A stretch of 64,000 bases of DNA from Frisingicoccus caecimuris (GCF_004340975.1 NZ_SLXA01000010.1:31127-95126), one strand, 5' to 3'; positions 1 through 9,262 are shown, counted from the stretch's first letter. Notes: generated by a model from the sequence alone, not told the origin. Made by a program: numbers and translations.

Positions 1-139
1 CTTCTGACAGACAGATGTCCTGCCCGGCCCTCAGCATTTAGTATACATGAATTTTTTACATTTAACAAGACGCTGAAATCTGTCAATTCTTACAACTCTC
101 TTTCATCCGGTACAAAGCGAAAAATAATAAATGCGCATC

Positions 140-760
140 CTACGCTTTTTTGTATTCATAAAACACCTTATTGTCTGCTATGACATCAAATTGACTGTCC
201 CGACAGTCTACGATCGTCACACCACAATTTCTCTGCAAAGAGCCTTCCCATAAATCTTTAATTTCATTTTTCCGGATATAATGCATCATGGCCTTATTGA
301 CTGCCCCATGGGCCACGATCATGATCCGCTCATCGTTTTTATGCTTTTCGATGATTTCCTTCAGAAAATCTTCCGCCCGGTCGCATACTTCCTGAATACT
401 TTCTCCGCCCTCCGGCGCCTCGTAAACCTCCGGCGCATCAAAAAAAGCGGTGAATTTGCTTGTTTTATCTCCCCGGATTTTTGTAAAGTCCGCGCCTTCC
501 AGCACGCCAAAACCAATCTCTTTAATACGCTCATCCACAACAACCGGAAGTTCCCGGGCACCTTTTAAAATACATGCTGTCTCATAGGCCCGTTTCAATG
601 GGCTGGAATAAATTCCATCAAAATGAATATCTTTCATGCCCTCTGCCGAATCAAAGGCCACCTGACGTCCCGACTCAGTCAGCTCAATATCTGCCCATCC
701 CTGAATTCTTTTTTCATCATTCCAATAAGTTTTTCCATGTCGTACAATATATAATTCCAT
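140..760 (-). CDS. Histidine phosphatase family protein (phosphoglycerate mutase-like)
   Basis: A 206-residue protein of the histidine phosphatase superfamily, which transfers or hydrolyses phosphate through a phospho-histidine. The catalytic R-H-G triplet is at residues 7-9 (YIVRHGKTYWN) and the second histidine lies in the MIVAHGAVN segment near residue 150. A conserved acidic stretch (KEIGFGVLEG) sits between them. Its length fits small broad-specificity phosphatases rather than glycolytic mutases. It is the last gene of a minus-strand set after an LTA-synthase-like gene and rarA, six bases behind the rarA stop. Substrate unknown. It resembles the CobC-type phosphatase at 7276-7887 but is not in a cobalamin context. 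Confidence 0.85.
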   Translation of the reverse strand: MELYIVRHGKTYWNDEKRIQGWADIELTESGRQVAFDSAEGMKDIHFDGIYSSPLKRAYETACILKGARELPVVVDERIKEIGFGVLEGADFTKIRGDKTSKFTAFFDAPEVYEAPEGGESIQEVCDRAEDFLKEIIEKHKNDERIMIVAHGAVNKAMMHYIRKNEIKDLWEGSLQRNCGVTIVDCRDSQFDVIADNKVFYEYKKA

Positions 761-766
761 TTCTCT

Positions 767-2089
767 TTATCCTTCCTGCTTTAAATTCTTCAGCCATTGT
801 TTCATTTTTGCCTCGTATCCCAGATTACCACTGTGATAAAACTGATGCCCTTCCACTGCATCCGGAAGATACTGCTGCTTTACCCAATGATTTTCATAAT
901 CATGGGCATATTGATAACCGATGCCATGGCCGAAATTTTTCGCGCCGCGGTAACTGGCATCCTGTAAATAGGGCGGTATAGGTTCGCTCTTATGACCGGC
1001 CACCCAGTCCATCGCCTCATTGATCGCCATATAGGCCGCATTGCTTTTTGGCGCACAGGCCACATAAATAGCTGCCTGAGCCAGGGGAATCCGTGCTTCC
1101 GGCATGCCAAGCCGCTCCACAGCCTGGGCAGCGCTCACCGCAACCGTCAGGGCCTGTGGATCCGCATTACCCACATCCTCCGCTGCACATATCATAATTC
1201 GCCGGGCAACAAAGGCCACATCTTCCCCCGCATAGAGCATCCGGGCCAGATAGTAAACAGCCGCATCCGGGTCTGAACCCCGCATGCTCTTTATAAACGC
1301 CGAAATCGTGTCATAATGATTATCTCCATTTTTATCATATAAAGTCACCCGTCTTTGAATACATTCGGCGGCTACTTCCAATGTAATATAAATCTTTCCA
1401 TCTTCTGATGGCTCCGTTGTGAGAATTCCCAATTCCACTGCATTTAAAGCGGTCCGGGCATCACCATTGCTCATCTCGGCCAGAAAGGCCAGCGCATCCT
1501 CGCTGATTTCCGCATGATAGGCTCCCATACCTTTTTCCACATCATAAACTGCCCGTCGGAGCAGCTTCATAATATCCTCATTATCCAATGGCTCCAATCG
1601 GAAAATGACCGACCTTGAAATCAATGCACTATTCACCTCAAAATAAGGATTCTCCGTCGTCGCTCCGATCAAGACCAGGGTTCCGTCTTCCACAAATGGA
1701 AGCAGATAATCCTGCTGGCTCTTATTAAAACGGTGAATTTCATCGACAAACAAAATTGTCTTCTGACCGTACATTCCGCGTCGGTCCTTTGCCTCTGCCA
1801 CAACCTGCTCCATATCCTTCTTCCCGGCTACAGTCGCATTCATTTGAGTAAAAACCGCCTTTGTCGTATTGGCAATCACCCTGGCAATGGTCGTTTTTCC
1901 CGTCCCCGGCGGCCCATACAAAATGATTGAACTCAGCTTGTCCGCCTTAATTGCCCGATAGAGCATCTTATCTTTTCCGAGAATATGCTGCTGGCCGACA
2001 ATCTCCTCCAACGATGACGGACGCAGCCTTGATGCCAGCGGCGACTCTTTCTCCATTGTGTTATTTCTCATATAATCAAATAAATCCAT
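767..2089 (-). CDS. rarA: Replication-associated recombination protein RarA (MgsA), AAA+ ATPase
   Basis: A 440-residue clamp-loader-like AAA+ ATPase of the RarA/MgsA/WRNIP1 family, which acts at stalled replication forks with single-strand binding protein. The Walker A motif GPPGTGKTT is near residues 59-67 and the Walker B DEIH near 116-119, followed by sensor I in GATTENPYFE. The C-terminal third matches the MgsA tetramerisation region (YLARMLYAGED, ASYRGAKNFGHG). A GTG nine bases upstream is also in frame, but the GAGGCGG ribosome binding site is correctly spaced for the ATG at 2089. Full length for the family. It lies between the LTA-synthase-like gene and the phosphatase and is probably co-transcribed with both. 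Confidence 0.93.
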   Translation of the reverse strand: MDLFDYMRNNTMEKESPLASRLRPSSLEEIVGQQHILGKDKMLYRAIKADKLSSIILYGPPGTGKTTIARVIANTTKAVFTQMNATVAGKKDMEQVVAEAKDRRGMYGQKTILFVDEIHRFNKSQQDYLLPFVEDGTLVLIGATTENPYFEVNSALISRSVIFRLEPLDNEDIMKLLRRAVYDVEKGMGAYHAEISEDALAFLAEMSNGDARTALNAVELGILTTEPSEDGKIYITLEVAAECIQRRVTLYDKNGDNHYDTISAFIKSMRGSDPDAAVYYLARMLYAGEDVAFVARRIMICAAEDVGNADPQALTVAVSAAQAVERLGMPEARIPLAQAAIYVACAPKSNAAYMAINEAMDWVAGHKSEPIPPYLQDASYRGAKNFGHGIGYQYAHDYENHWVKQQYLPDAVEGHQFYHSGNLGYEAKMKQWLKNLKQEG

Positions 2090-2105
2090 TCGCTTCACCC
2101 GCCTC

Positions 2106-3923
2106 TTACTGAACCATTATGCCTCCGATTTCGCTGATCATAACAGATTTGCCATTGGCATCAAACAGATAAACCTGAACTTTATAATTTCCTGTCTGAT
2201 ACCCATAATCCCAGGCATAGATCTCCGCCATATAGGAGCCGTCTCCAAGGGAATAGACGTCATACCACTGCTGATTGTCCTCGTCCTCCTCCGGGAACGC
2301 AAGGCAGCGCACAGCCTGATAATCCATATCTGTTTTAATGTCCGAAATGGTCACTTCAAACTGACCGGTCGTATTATCATAAGATGTGGCTGTTACTGCC
2401 GCCGAACCGGCTCCTTCTTTCAGTTTCAGACTTTCATCCACAATATCTGCTGTCAGTTCTTCCATCAACCTGGATTTCTTTGACAATTCCGCAGATATCA
2501 TCTCATTGCCAAAACGTTCCGTCAATGTCGGAATATGAGAGAACAAATTTGTTCCAAGCCCAAGACGGTTTCCTTCAATCTGAACACCAAGACCGGCCAA
2601 CGTGGTCGGAAACTGATCAAAGGTGGAGAATTCACGCCAGAACGGTTCTTCCGGACTTGTTGGCGCGTTAATATAGGCTGTATAAACTTTTCTCTCATAT
2701 TCTTCATCCACATCTTCACAAAAATCACCGTCCATCGTCGGATGATCGCCGGAAATGACAATGGTTGTATTCTCATAAAAATCCTGCTGCTGAATCCACT
2801 CGATAAACTCACTGACCTTCTGACTGGAACACGCCATAACATTTGCGTATCTGTCTTCTCCATAAGTATCCGGGCAATCCTCACAGATATAACCATCTTC
2901 AAAATGGGTATCTACCGTCAGCATAGTCAGATTAAATGGTTCATCTTCCTGACTCATCTCCATCAATTTATCTTTTGCGAAATCAAAAAGATAATCATCC
3001 TCATAGCCCCACCATACGCGATAGCCCTCCGGAAGACTTCCATTCTGAGAATAATAATTATAATCCCACATACGATAATTTCCATGGGTCGTAAAATACA
3101 ACTCTCTTCCGCCGAAAACAGCCTCTGAACCAATCAAAAGTCCCTGATTATATCCGGCTGCCTCAAGAATATCCCCCAGGGAGGTGATTCCCGGGAAAAA
3201 GCTTTCCTGAGTATTCATCTCATTATCTCCAATAGATATTTTAAGTGGGAGGCCGGATGTCTGAGCAAACATAGCGGCAATCGTCCAGCCTGTCCCCGGC
3301 AGGGATGTTCCGCCATTTAATACGTTTCTGTCACCAGAAAAATTCTCATTCTCCAAAGATAACTCCGTCAGTTCGGGAATAACATTTTCTTTAAATGCGC
3401 CACCGCTCTGCTCATCAGCATAGGTTATTTCCATAGACTCAAGAAAAATATAAATAAGGTTCCTCTTTTTCTCGGGGAAAGTCAGAGCCACATCTGTCGG
3501 AGCCACATAATTATCATCAATAAATGTCGAAAAGGTTCCTCGATTATCATTATAGGAAGAGACATCCAGCGTCTTCCATGCATAGGATAACGTATAACCT
3601 ATCGTCACAGCTGAAACCACCCATACAATCCCTCCTGCTGCATAAAAAACCCATCTTCGTTTACAAAAATACAATACTATCATCAATACACACAAAACAA
3701 TCGCCGTAACAATTGTAATGATTCCGCAAGAGTAGACAAAATCGTTGATCATTCCCTGATTCGTCCCCTCTAATGGAGAATTCAGATGAAAAACAAGTTC
3801 ATCCATGGTCAGATGATTCCAGGTTTTAAACATCCAGAAAATCCCTTTAAAAACAAGCATCGCGAATGTACCCAATAAAACCGTAAAAATACTTAATATA
3901 ACTTTGATAATCTTTTGTAGCAC
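2106..3923 (-). CDS. LTA synthase family protein (sulfatase-fold phosphoglycerol transferase)
   Basis: A 605-residue membrane protein with three hydrophobic segments near residues 5-30, 62-88 and 92-115, then an extracellular sulfatase-fold domain. Metal and catalytic positions of the alkaline phosphatase/LtaS superfamily are visible: a Glu in YIFLESMEITY (about residue 162), a candidate Thr nucleophile in GTGWTIAAMFAQ (about 214), VDTHFED and SGDHPTMDGDF. An extra C-terminal domain of about 100 residues, rich in beta-like segments, follows. LtaS-type enzymes transfer glycerol-phosphate from phosphatidylglycerol to a glycolipid or glycan. The exact acceptor cannot be told. Start is GTG with AGGGG eight bases upstream. 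First gene of a likely three-gene operon with rarA and a phosphatase. Confidence 0.85.
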   Translation of the reverse strand: MLQKIIKVILSIFTVLLGTFAMLVFKGIFWMFKTWNHLTMDELVFHLNSPLEGTNQGMINDFVYSCGIITIVTAIVLCVLMIVLYFCKRRWVFYAAGGIVWVVSAVTIGYTLSYAWKTLDVSSYNDNRGTFSTFIDDNYVAPTDVALTFPEKKRNLIYIFLESMEITYADEQSGGAFKENVIPELTELSLENENFSGDRNVLNGGTSLPGTGWTIAAMFAQTSGLPLKISIGDNEMNTQESFFPGITSLGDILEAAGYNQGLLIGSEAVFGGRELYFTTHGNYRMWDYNYYSQNGSLPEGYRVWWGYEDDYLFDFAKDKLMEMSQEDEPFNLTMLTVDTHFEDGYICEDCPDTYGEDRYANVMACSSQKVSEFIEWIQQQDFYENTTIVISGDHPTMDGDFCEDVDEEYERKVYTAYINAPTSPEEPFWREFSTFDQFPTTLAGLGVQIEGNRLGLGTNLFSHIPTLTERFGNEMISAELSKKSRLMEELTADIVDESLKLKEGAGSAAVTATSYDNTTGQFEVTISDIKTDMDYQAVRCLAFPEEDEDNQQWYDVYSLGDGSYMAEIYAWDYGYQTGNYKVQVYLFDANGKSVMISEIGGIMVQ

Positions 3924-4003
3924 GTTTATAACCCCTTTTTACAATAATCGTTATGATTATAACACATCCCATAAAAAATTAATAATAGTTTTATAATTGT
4001 TCA

Positions 4004-4032
4004 TTGGAATTTCATTGCTAATCCGTTATAAT
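4004..4032 (+). promoter_or_regulatory. Predicted sigma-A promoter of the phospholipase C gene
   Basis: TTGGAA (4004-4009) and TATAAT (4027-4032) are separated by 17 bases. An AAAGGAG ribosome binding site follows at 4059-4065. Inference from motif matches only. Confidence 0.55.
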
Positions 4033-4074
4033 TTGTTAAAATAGATGTATACTGTAACAAAGGAGATTTTGTAT

Positions 4075-5013
4075 ATGCCGGGACTAATTACAAATTATCT
4101 GTTCGGTGAACGGTCCTACCAGTTGCTTTCTCCGAACTATTTAAAAGAAATCATCCGAAAAAATCCAAATGCATATCACATGGGACTCCAGGGTCCCGAT
4201 ATCTTCTTCTATTATCTGAACCCTTATATGAGGAAACGAAAGAATAATATATGTAATATTCTTCACGAAAAAAGTACCGGTACTTTTTTGGACAATTTAC
4301 TGGAATACACCATCGTTCTTGAGACAGAAGACCGGGAGATCTGTCTGGCTTATATTGCCGGCTTTTTCTGCCATTATGCATTGGATACCCATACACACCC
4401 TTATCTTTATGCCCGCATGCAGCAGGATTTAAACGACTACCCGGAGCGCAGATATGAGGCTTTTTATTATCGGCGTATTGAAACGCTTATGGATACCCTT
4501 TTATTAAAACGTTTGAATCATATGGAACCGTCCCAGTTGAATCTGGAAGCTCTGGTTTCCTTAACAAAAAAAGAACGCCGGATTATCTCTGACTGTCTTT
4601 TATATGCCATTCGAACGACCTATCATTACCGGCTGTCCCGCAAAACATTGCTCAAGGTCATTACAACTGTGCGCAGGACCTGCATTTTCCTGCAGACAAA
4701 TCCGCAGATACGCCAGCGTCTCGTCCGGTTCATGGAGAACCATTTAAAGCTTTCTTCGTCAAAGACCTGCTTTATCTATCCGGAATATCAGGGTGATCCG
4801 GAAGATTATCTGAACGAAGGCCGACGCACCTGGTATACCGGTGAACAACGGATTCCCCACAATGAAACCTTTTTTGAATTGCTCAATGAAGCCAATATTT
4901 TCAGTAACCAGATTTTGGAAAGTTTTGACGACTATCTGGCATGGCACGGAAGCCGTGAGCATTTGATCCAGACAATCGGCTCTTTGTCCTATTATACTGG
5001 TGAATCCTGTTAA
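4075..5013 (+). CDS. Zinc-dependent phospholipase C family protein
   Basis: A 312-residue protein of the PF00882-type zinc-dependent phospholipase C family. Clustered His/Asp residues typical of the trinuclear zinc site are visible in YHMGLQGPDIFFY near the N-terminus and FFCHYALDTHTHPYLY around residue 120. There is no secretion signal, as in the clostridial relatives usually annotated as cytosolic or of unknown role. The reading frame opens earlier at 4045, but the AAAGGAG at 4059-4065 is correctly spaced for the ATG at 4075, giving the conserved MPGLITNY start. It stands alone between a divergent LTA-synthase-like gene and convergent pfkA. Substrate not known. Confidence 0.85.
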   Translation: MPGLITNYLFGERSYQLLSPNYLKEIIRKNPNAYHMGLQGPDIFFYYLNPYMRKRKNNICNILHEKSTGTFLDNLLEYTIVLETEDREICLAYIAGFFCHYALDTHTHPYLYARMQQDLNDYPERRYEAFYYRRIETLMDTLLLKRLNHMEPSQLNLEALVSLTKKERRIISDCLLYAIRTTYHYRLSRKTLLKVITTVRRTCIFLQTNPQIRQRLVRFMENHLKLSSSKTCFIYPEYQGDPEDYLNEGRRTWYTGEQRIPHNETFFELLNEANIFSNQILESFDDYLAWHGSREHLIQTIGSLSYYTGESC

Positions 5014-5046
5014 CTACTATAACTATTCAATGTGGTTTTAAAACGA

Positions 5047-5083
5047 AATGCTGCTGTAAGATTCAAAATCCTACTGCAGCATT
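5047..5083. terminator. Hairpin between convergent phospholipase C and pfkA genes
   Basis: AATGCTGC (5047-5054) pairs with GCAGCATT (5076-5083). It lies in the gap between two convergent genes and could serve either. Confidence 0.5.
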
Positions 5084-5087
5084 ATGA

Positions 5088-6062
5088 TTAATACACAGAC
5101 ATCAAACGACTGATCAGGAACTGGTATTCATCAATGGTCTTCTCCATAGCCAATCCTTCGTCAATATCAAAATCCACATATTTTCCATCTTTATAGCAAA
5201 TGACCCGATTTGTTTCACCCCGGTGAAGCAGATCAATGGCATAGCCGCCCATGGTCGCCGCCATCACCCGGTCTCGGGCTGTCGGTGAACCACCGCGCTG
5301 AATATGGCCGAGAACTGTCGCACGGGTTTCGATTCCCGTTGCCGCCTCAATGCGCCGTGCCAGCCGATTCGTATGACCTACACCTTCTGCATTGATGATC
5401 ACATGATGGGTCTTGCCTTTTGAACGGTTATGCATGATCGCATCAATTAAGTCCTGCTCGTTAAAGGCATCCCGTTCCGGTATGAGGATACCATCCGCAC
5501 CATTCGCCATCTGACACCAGAGAGCAATATAACCGGCATTCCGGCCCATAACTTCGATGATACTACACCGCTCATGGGATGTAGAAGTATCTTTAATCTT
5601 GTCAATGGCGCTCATCGCCGTATTCACCGCCGTATCGAATCCAATCGTATAATCCGTACAGTTAATATCCAGGTCAATGGTTCCAGGAATACCAATGGTA
5701 TTAATTCCTAACTCGGAAAGTTTCTGAGCTCCCCGGAACGAACCATCTCCACCGATGACAATAAGACCGTCGATTCCATTATCCTTTAGAATCTGCGCAC
5801 CTTTTTGCTGACCTTCTCTGGTTTCGAATTCTTTACATCTGGCCGTAAATAAAATCGTACCGCCCAGACGCGCTATCTCAGATACCATCCGGGAATCCAT
5901 ATCTATAATTTCATTATTCAATAAACCGGCATAGCCTCTTTTAATTCCTTTAACTTTCATACCGCTGGCCCGGGCCGTCCGTACAACCGCCCGAATAGCC
6001 GCATTCATTCCAGGCGCATCACCGCCGCTGGTCAGGATACCTACGGTCTCTACTTCTCGCAT
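5088..6062 (-). CDS. pfkA: ATP-dependent 6-phosphofructokinase
   Basis: A 324-residue phosphofructokinase catalysing fructose 6-phosphate to fructose 1,6-bisphosphate, the committed step of glycolysis. It has the ATP-binding VGILTSGGDAPGMNAAIRA start, a GGDGSFRGA loop with the glycine usual in ATP rather than pyrophosphate enzymes, the catalytic loop PGTIDLDI, EVMGRNAGYIAL and the HIQRGGSPTARDR sugar-binding motif. The catalytic loop reads TIDLD where the textbook enzyme has TIDND. Both aspartates are kept and only the intervening Asn is changed to Leu. Start taken as ATG 6062, with AGGAGGT eight bases upstream. A TTG immediately before it is also in frame. Monocistronic by appearance. Confidence 0.95.
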   Translation of the reverse strand: MREVETVGILTSGGDAPGMNAAIRAVVRTARASGMKVKGIKRGYAGLLNNEIIDMDSRMVSEIARLGGTILFTARCKEFETREGQQKGAQILKDNGIDGLIVIGGDGSFRGAQKLSELGINTIGIPGTIDLDINCTDYTIGFDTAVNTAMSAIDKIKDTSTSHERCSIIEVMGRNAGYIALWCQMANGADGILIPERDAFNEQDLIDAIMHNRSKGKTHHVIINAEGVGHTNRLARRIEAATGIETRATVLGHIQRGGSPTARDRVMAATMGGYAIDLLHRGETNRVICYKDGKYVDFDIDEGLAMEKTIDEYQFLISRLMSVY

Positions 6063-6088
6063 CAATGTACCTCCTGTCTTTATTTATA

Positions 6089-6106
6089 CGCTAACTGTTC
6101 ACAGTA
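6089..6106. repeat. 18-bp direct repeat, copy 1
   Basis: An 18-bp sequence beginning CGCTAACTG and ending CACAGTA occurs here and, identically, at 6194-6211. Both copies lie in the gap between pfkA and cobT. The intervening bases contain further partial matches (GTTCACCGTTCACC). Function unknown. Confidence 0.7.
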
Positions 6107-6193
6107 CACCGTGTCAACTAAGTTCACCGTTCACCTTCAGCTCCGATTCACTAAGTTTCCAGGTATGCGTTCTCAGTAAGCTCGAAAACACCT

Positions 6194-6211
6194 CGCTAAC
6201 TGTTCACAGTA
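6194..6211. repeat. 18-bp direct repeat, copy 2
   Basis: Exact second copy of the 18-bp sequence at 6089-6106, just downstream of the cobT stop codon. Possibly a decayed mobile or recombination remnant. Confidence 0.7.
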
Positions 6212-6226
6212 TATCATGTTTTTGCA

Positions 6227-7282
6227 TTATTTTAAAGGGATGTATGTCTCTATTTTGCCTTCCTGAAAACTCGGAAGTTTCTCATAGAGATAAAAAGCCT
6301 GGTCAAGCATCGGAAATAAGAGCACGGCGCCGCTGCCTTCCCCCAGGTGAAAGTTTCCGTAAATCACCGGCTTTAATCCAAGCATTTCCAGAGCAAGCAC
6401 TGCCCCCGGTTCCTTTGAACAATGAGAAGCAATCATACCGTCGGACGCCGCCGGGACAAGCTGCTTCGCCAATAAAGCCGCCACGGATGCAATAAATCCA
6501 TCAATGACTACAGGAACCCCTGCCGCTGCCGCTCCCAGGAACACACCGGTCAACCCCGCAATATCCAATCCGCCGACCTTTGCCAATATATCAATCCCAT
6601 CTTTCGGATTCGGCCGGTGAAGTCCGATCGCTTTCTCGATCGTCTGTATCTTTCGTTCAAGTCCCTCGCTGGAAAGTCCTGCGCCCCGGCCGGTCACACA
6701 GGCAGCCGGTCTGCCGGATAGAACCGCCAGCACCGCACTACTGCTTGTTGTATTACCGATTCCCATTTCACCCGTGGATAAGAGACCGTATCCTTCTGCC
6801 GCCTTTTTTATCGCCAGATCAGCCCCGGCTTCAATAGCCGCTATGGCCGTTTTCCGACTCATAGCCGGACCTTTGGCCATATTATACGTGCCCCGCATCT
6901 GTGATATATCCACAACACCTTCAACTTTTTCTTTCATCCCGATATCCGCCACAAGGAAATCGCTTCCCGCCCTTTCCGACATAAGCGCGATTGTCGCTCT
7001 CTGATGCAGCATATTTTCCACGACCTGAGTCGTCACATGATAGTCCGACTGACTGACCCCCTCGGCAATGACTCCATTATCCGCCGCCATGACAATGGTA
7101 AGTTTCCTGTCAATACGCGGAGTCGCCGTCCGCTGCACCCCGGCAATGCGTACAAATGTTTCCTGAAGCCAGTCCAGACTTCGAAGTGGAATACATTTAT
7201 TATCCCATATTTTCCAAACCTGATGCATCATCTCCGCATCGGCGGGCTGAATTCTTTCGCAGATTTCTTCTAAACTTAACAT
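6227..7282 (-). CDS. cobT: Nicotinate-nucleotide--dimethylbenzimidazole phosphoribosyltransferase
   Basis: A 351-residue CobT, which makes alpha-ribazole phosphate from a benzimidazole-type base and nicotinate mononucleotide, activating the lower ligand of cobalamin. Characteristic segments are MAADNGVIAEGVSQS, TGEMGIGNTTSSSAVLA and HLGEGSGAVLLFPMLD, the last carrying the catalytic Glu region. Full length. Last gene of the minus-strand run cobU-cobS-cobC-cobT. Its start overlaps the end of cobC by seven bases and has AAAGGA upstream. Only lower-ligand assembly genes are present here, with no corrin-ring genes, so the cluster fits either a separate late-pathway operon or corrinoid salvage. Confidence 0.95.
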   Translation of the reverse strand: MLSLEEICERIQPADAEMMHQVWKIWDNKCIPLRSLDWLQETFVRIAGVQRTATPRIDRKLTIVMAADNGVIAEGVSQSDYHVTTQVVENMLHQRATIALMSERAGSDFLVADIGMKEKVEGVVDISQMRGTYNMAKGPAMSRKTAIAAIEAGADLAIKKAAEGYGLLSTGEMGIGNTTSSSAVLAVLSGRPAACVTGRGAGLSSEGLERKIQTIEKAIGLHRPNPKDGIDILAKVGGLDIAGLTGVFLGAAAAGVPVVIDGFIASVAALLAKQLVPAASDGMIASHCSKEPGAVLALEMLGLKPVIYGNFHLGEGSGAVLLFPMLDQAFYLYEKLPSFQEGKIETYIPLK

Positions 7283-7887
7283 GTCACATTTAATCCTTTC
7301 AATACCGGAAAATTATCGACAATTTCAAATTCCGTATAGACATCCTGACGAATTTCCAGATGCCATATATTCGATACATCCATTCCAAGAAAATGGCACA
7401 TCAGGCACTGCATCGGACCGCTGTGACCAACAAAAAGGACATTTTCCGCCTTTTTAAATGTCTCTTTGGAAGAAAGCGCTTTCCATCCCGCCCATACACG
7501 TCGGCTAAAATCCGTAAAGCGCTCTCCCTCACTTGGTCCGCAATGCTGCCAATCCCCGGCCATAGCTCTATAATCCTCCGGGTAACGCTCACGGACCTCC
7601 GTATAATGAAGCCCCTCCCAGGCGCCAAAATTCATCTCATTGAAGGCCGGAATGGAACATATTTTCCCCGGTTCCGTCTCCAGCCGTGAAAGAATGGCTT
7701 CCGCTGTCTGCCTTGTCCGGCAAAGCCCGGAGACAATGACTTGATCAAAAGCCACGTTTCTCAACATATCGCCCACGGCTTCTGCCTGTTGTCGGCCCTT
7801 TTCGGTAATCGGCACATCCAGACTGCCATAATAAACCCGTTGAACATTACACTCGGTTTCGCCGTGCCGGACCATATATAATTTCAT
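7276..7887 (-). CDS. cobC: Alpha-ribazole phosphatase (histidine phosphatase family)
   Basis: A 203-residue histidine phosphatase with the R-H-G catalytic triplet in YMVRHGETECN at residues 7-9 and the second His in VLFVGHSGPMQCL. On its own the sequence would only say phosphoglycerate-mutase-like phosphatase. The assignment to CobC, which dephosphorylates alpha-ribazole phosphate or adenosylcobalamin phosphate, rests on its position between cobS and cobT with overlapping or near-overlapping ends. A GGAGTG ribosome binding site precedes the ATG. Confidence 0.88.
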   Translation of the reverse strand: MKLYMVRHGETECNVQRVYYGSLDVPITEKGRQQAEAVGDMLRNVAFDQVIVSGLCRTRQTAEAILSRLETEPGKICSIPAFNEMNFGAWEGLHYTEVRERYPEDYRAMAGDWQHCGPSEGERFTDFSRRVWAGWKALSSKETFKKAENVLFVGHSGPMQCLMCHFLGMDVSNIWHLEIRQDVYTEFEIVDNFPVLKGLNVTC

Positions 7888-7888
7888 A

Positions 7889-8674
7889 TCACAACACTCC
7901 TTCCAGCGCCACCATAAGCAGCATAGAAAAAATCTCTATAATTTCCGAAGCCGCTCCCAAAGTATCTCCTGTCATTCCGCCAATGACTTTTTCCATATGC
8001 CGACGGAACAACCAGGCCAACAGAAAACATACAATCACAAAAAGCAAAAGCACAGGAAAACCTATCGCTGTCCTACAGCCTATACCTGTCCAGACAATGC
8101 CGGCTATCAGACTGCCAATAACCCAGACGGCGCCAAAAACCGATGAGACAACGGCAATACTTAATGGTATCCGTCCAATATAGCTTTTTCCCAAGCCACT
8201 TTCCCTTGGATAATTGGCTTTATACATACACAGTCCCTGAACCATCTTCCCCGCCGTCGGCGCTGCAAGCAGTATAAATATTGGCATGCCGGAGGCAGTG
8301 AGCAACAGATATTTAAATGCCAGATCGGCAATTGCCGCAACAACACCAAAGGTTCCGATATGGCTGTCCTTCATAATTTCCAGCATTCGTTCCCGGGATC
8401 TTGAAGAAAAAAGTGCATCCGCTGTATCACACAGACCGTCTAGATGAAATCCCCTCGTCATCCACAGTTCACCGAGAAGCGCCAGCGCCGCCGCTATAGA
8501 AACCGGCAAAATATGCACCGCCGCCCAGAAAATCAGCGCATCGAAAACACCAATGATGATTCCCGCTGCAGGCCAGAGGGCCACCCCCCGAATCAGACGT
8601 TCGTCGCTCACTTCCACTCTTTTATTAATTGGAAGACTTGTAAATAATTGTAAAATCAAAATCAATGTATCCAT
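7889..8674 (-). CDS. cobS: Adenosylcobinamide-GDP ribazoletransferase (cobalamin synthase)
   Basis: A 261-residue polytopic membrane protein that joins adenosylcobinamide-GDP to alpha-ribazole, the last or penultimate step of cobalamin assembly. Family signatures are FTSLPI near the start, RGFHLDGLCDTADALF with the metal-binding acidic residues (about 75-90), KDSHIGTFGVVAA and GMTGDTLGAASEI near the C-terminus, with several hydrophobic segments between. It is one base from cobC and three from cobU, so translational coupling is likely. Confidence 0.95.
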   Translation of the reverse strand: MDTLILILQLFTSLPINKRVEVSDERLIRGVALWPAAGIIIGVFDALIFWAAVHILPVSIAAALALLGELWMTRGFHLDGLCDTADALFSSRSRERMLEIMKDSHIGTFGVVAAIADLAFKYLLLTASGMPIFILLAAPTAGKMVQGLCMYKANYPRESGLGKSYIGRIPLSIAVVSSVFGAVWVIGSLIAGIVWTGIGCRTAIGFPVLLLFVIVCFLLAWLFRRHMEKVIGGMTGDTLGAASEIIEIFSMLLMVALEGVL

Positions 8675-8677
8675 AAA

Positions 8678-9232
8678 TCACTCCGCCTTAATCCGCATCG
8701 GAATTCCACTGACCACAAAATAGACCTCCGCCGCCTCAGAGGCCAGGTATTGATTCACCCGTCCAAGAATGTCCCGGAAGCCCCTCCCAAGCGGCGTCTC
8801 AGGAACAACTCCCAGACCGATTTCATCTGTCACCATTACATAAGGTAAATTTTTCTTCCGCACATCCGCTCCCAGGCTCTGAAACTTATCCATAATATAG
8901 GCTTCAGCCGCACTGTAATCCACTTTCGAGAAATCTTCACCATCCTTCTGTTCTGCCATAAAGTCAAACAGCAGATTGGTCACCATCGATGTCACACTAT
9001 CCAGCAAAATGCCATCAAAACCCGTATAATCTAACGTCTCTAAATCCGTATAGCCTTCATGAGTTATCCACAATTCTCCCCGGCGTTCCTTATGTTTGTC
9101 CACACGCCGGGCCATTTCTTCATCGAAAATCCTGGCCGTTGCCACATACAGGCGCCGACGGCCCATAGCTTCGACCAGCTTTTCACCAAATTCACTTTTT
9201 CCGCTGCGGCATCCGCCTGTCACTAAAATCAT
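8678..9232 (-). CDS. cobU: Bifunctional adenosylcobinamide kinase / guanylyltransferase
   Basis: A 184-residue enzyme that phosphorylates adenosylcobinamide and then transfers GMP to give adenosylcobinamide-GDP. The P-loop GGCRSGKSEF is at the very N-terminus, followed by YVATA and, in the middle, the VDKHKERRG segment carrying the guanylylation region. VTDEIGLGVVPETPLGR is typical of the C-terminal half. An in-frame ATG at 9253 would add seven residues but has no ribosome binding site. The purine-rich GACGAGAGAG supports the start at 9232. First of the four cob genes, 84 bases after trpS with a weak hairpin in the gap. Confidence 0.93.
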   Translation of the reverse strand: MILVTGGCRSGKSEFGEKLVEAMGRRRLYVATARIFDEEMARRVDKHKERRGELWITHEGYTDLETLDYTGFDGILLDSVTSMVTNLLFDFMAEQKDGEDFSKVDYSAAEAYIMDKFQSLGADVRKKNLPYVMVTDEIGLGVVPETPLGRGFRDILGRVNQYLASEAAEVYFVVSGIPMRIKAE

Positions 9233-9262
9233 ATGCTCTCTCGTCCTACTCATTATTTAACG

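Noticed and set aside
1..139. Possible end of a gene at the left edge
   Set aside because: Neither strand shows a convincing coding tail. The stretch is A+T-rich with no clear terminator or promoter.
5088..6062. TIDLD in place of TIDND in phosphofructokinase as a sign of inactivation or PPi use
   Set aside because: Both catalytic aspartates are present and the GGDGS loop is of the ATP type. The Leu variant is probably normal for this lineage.
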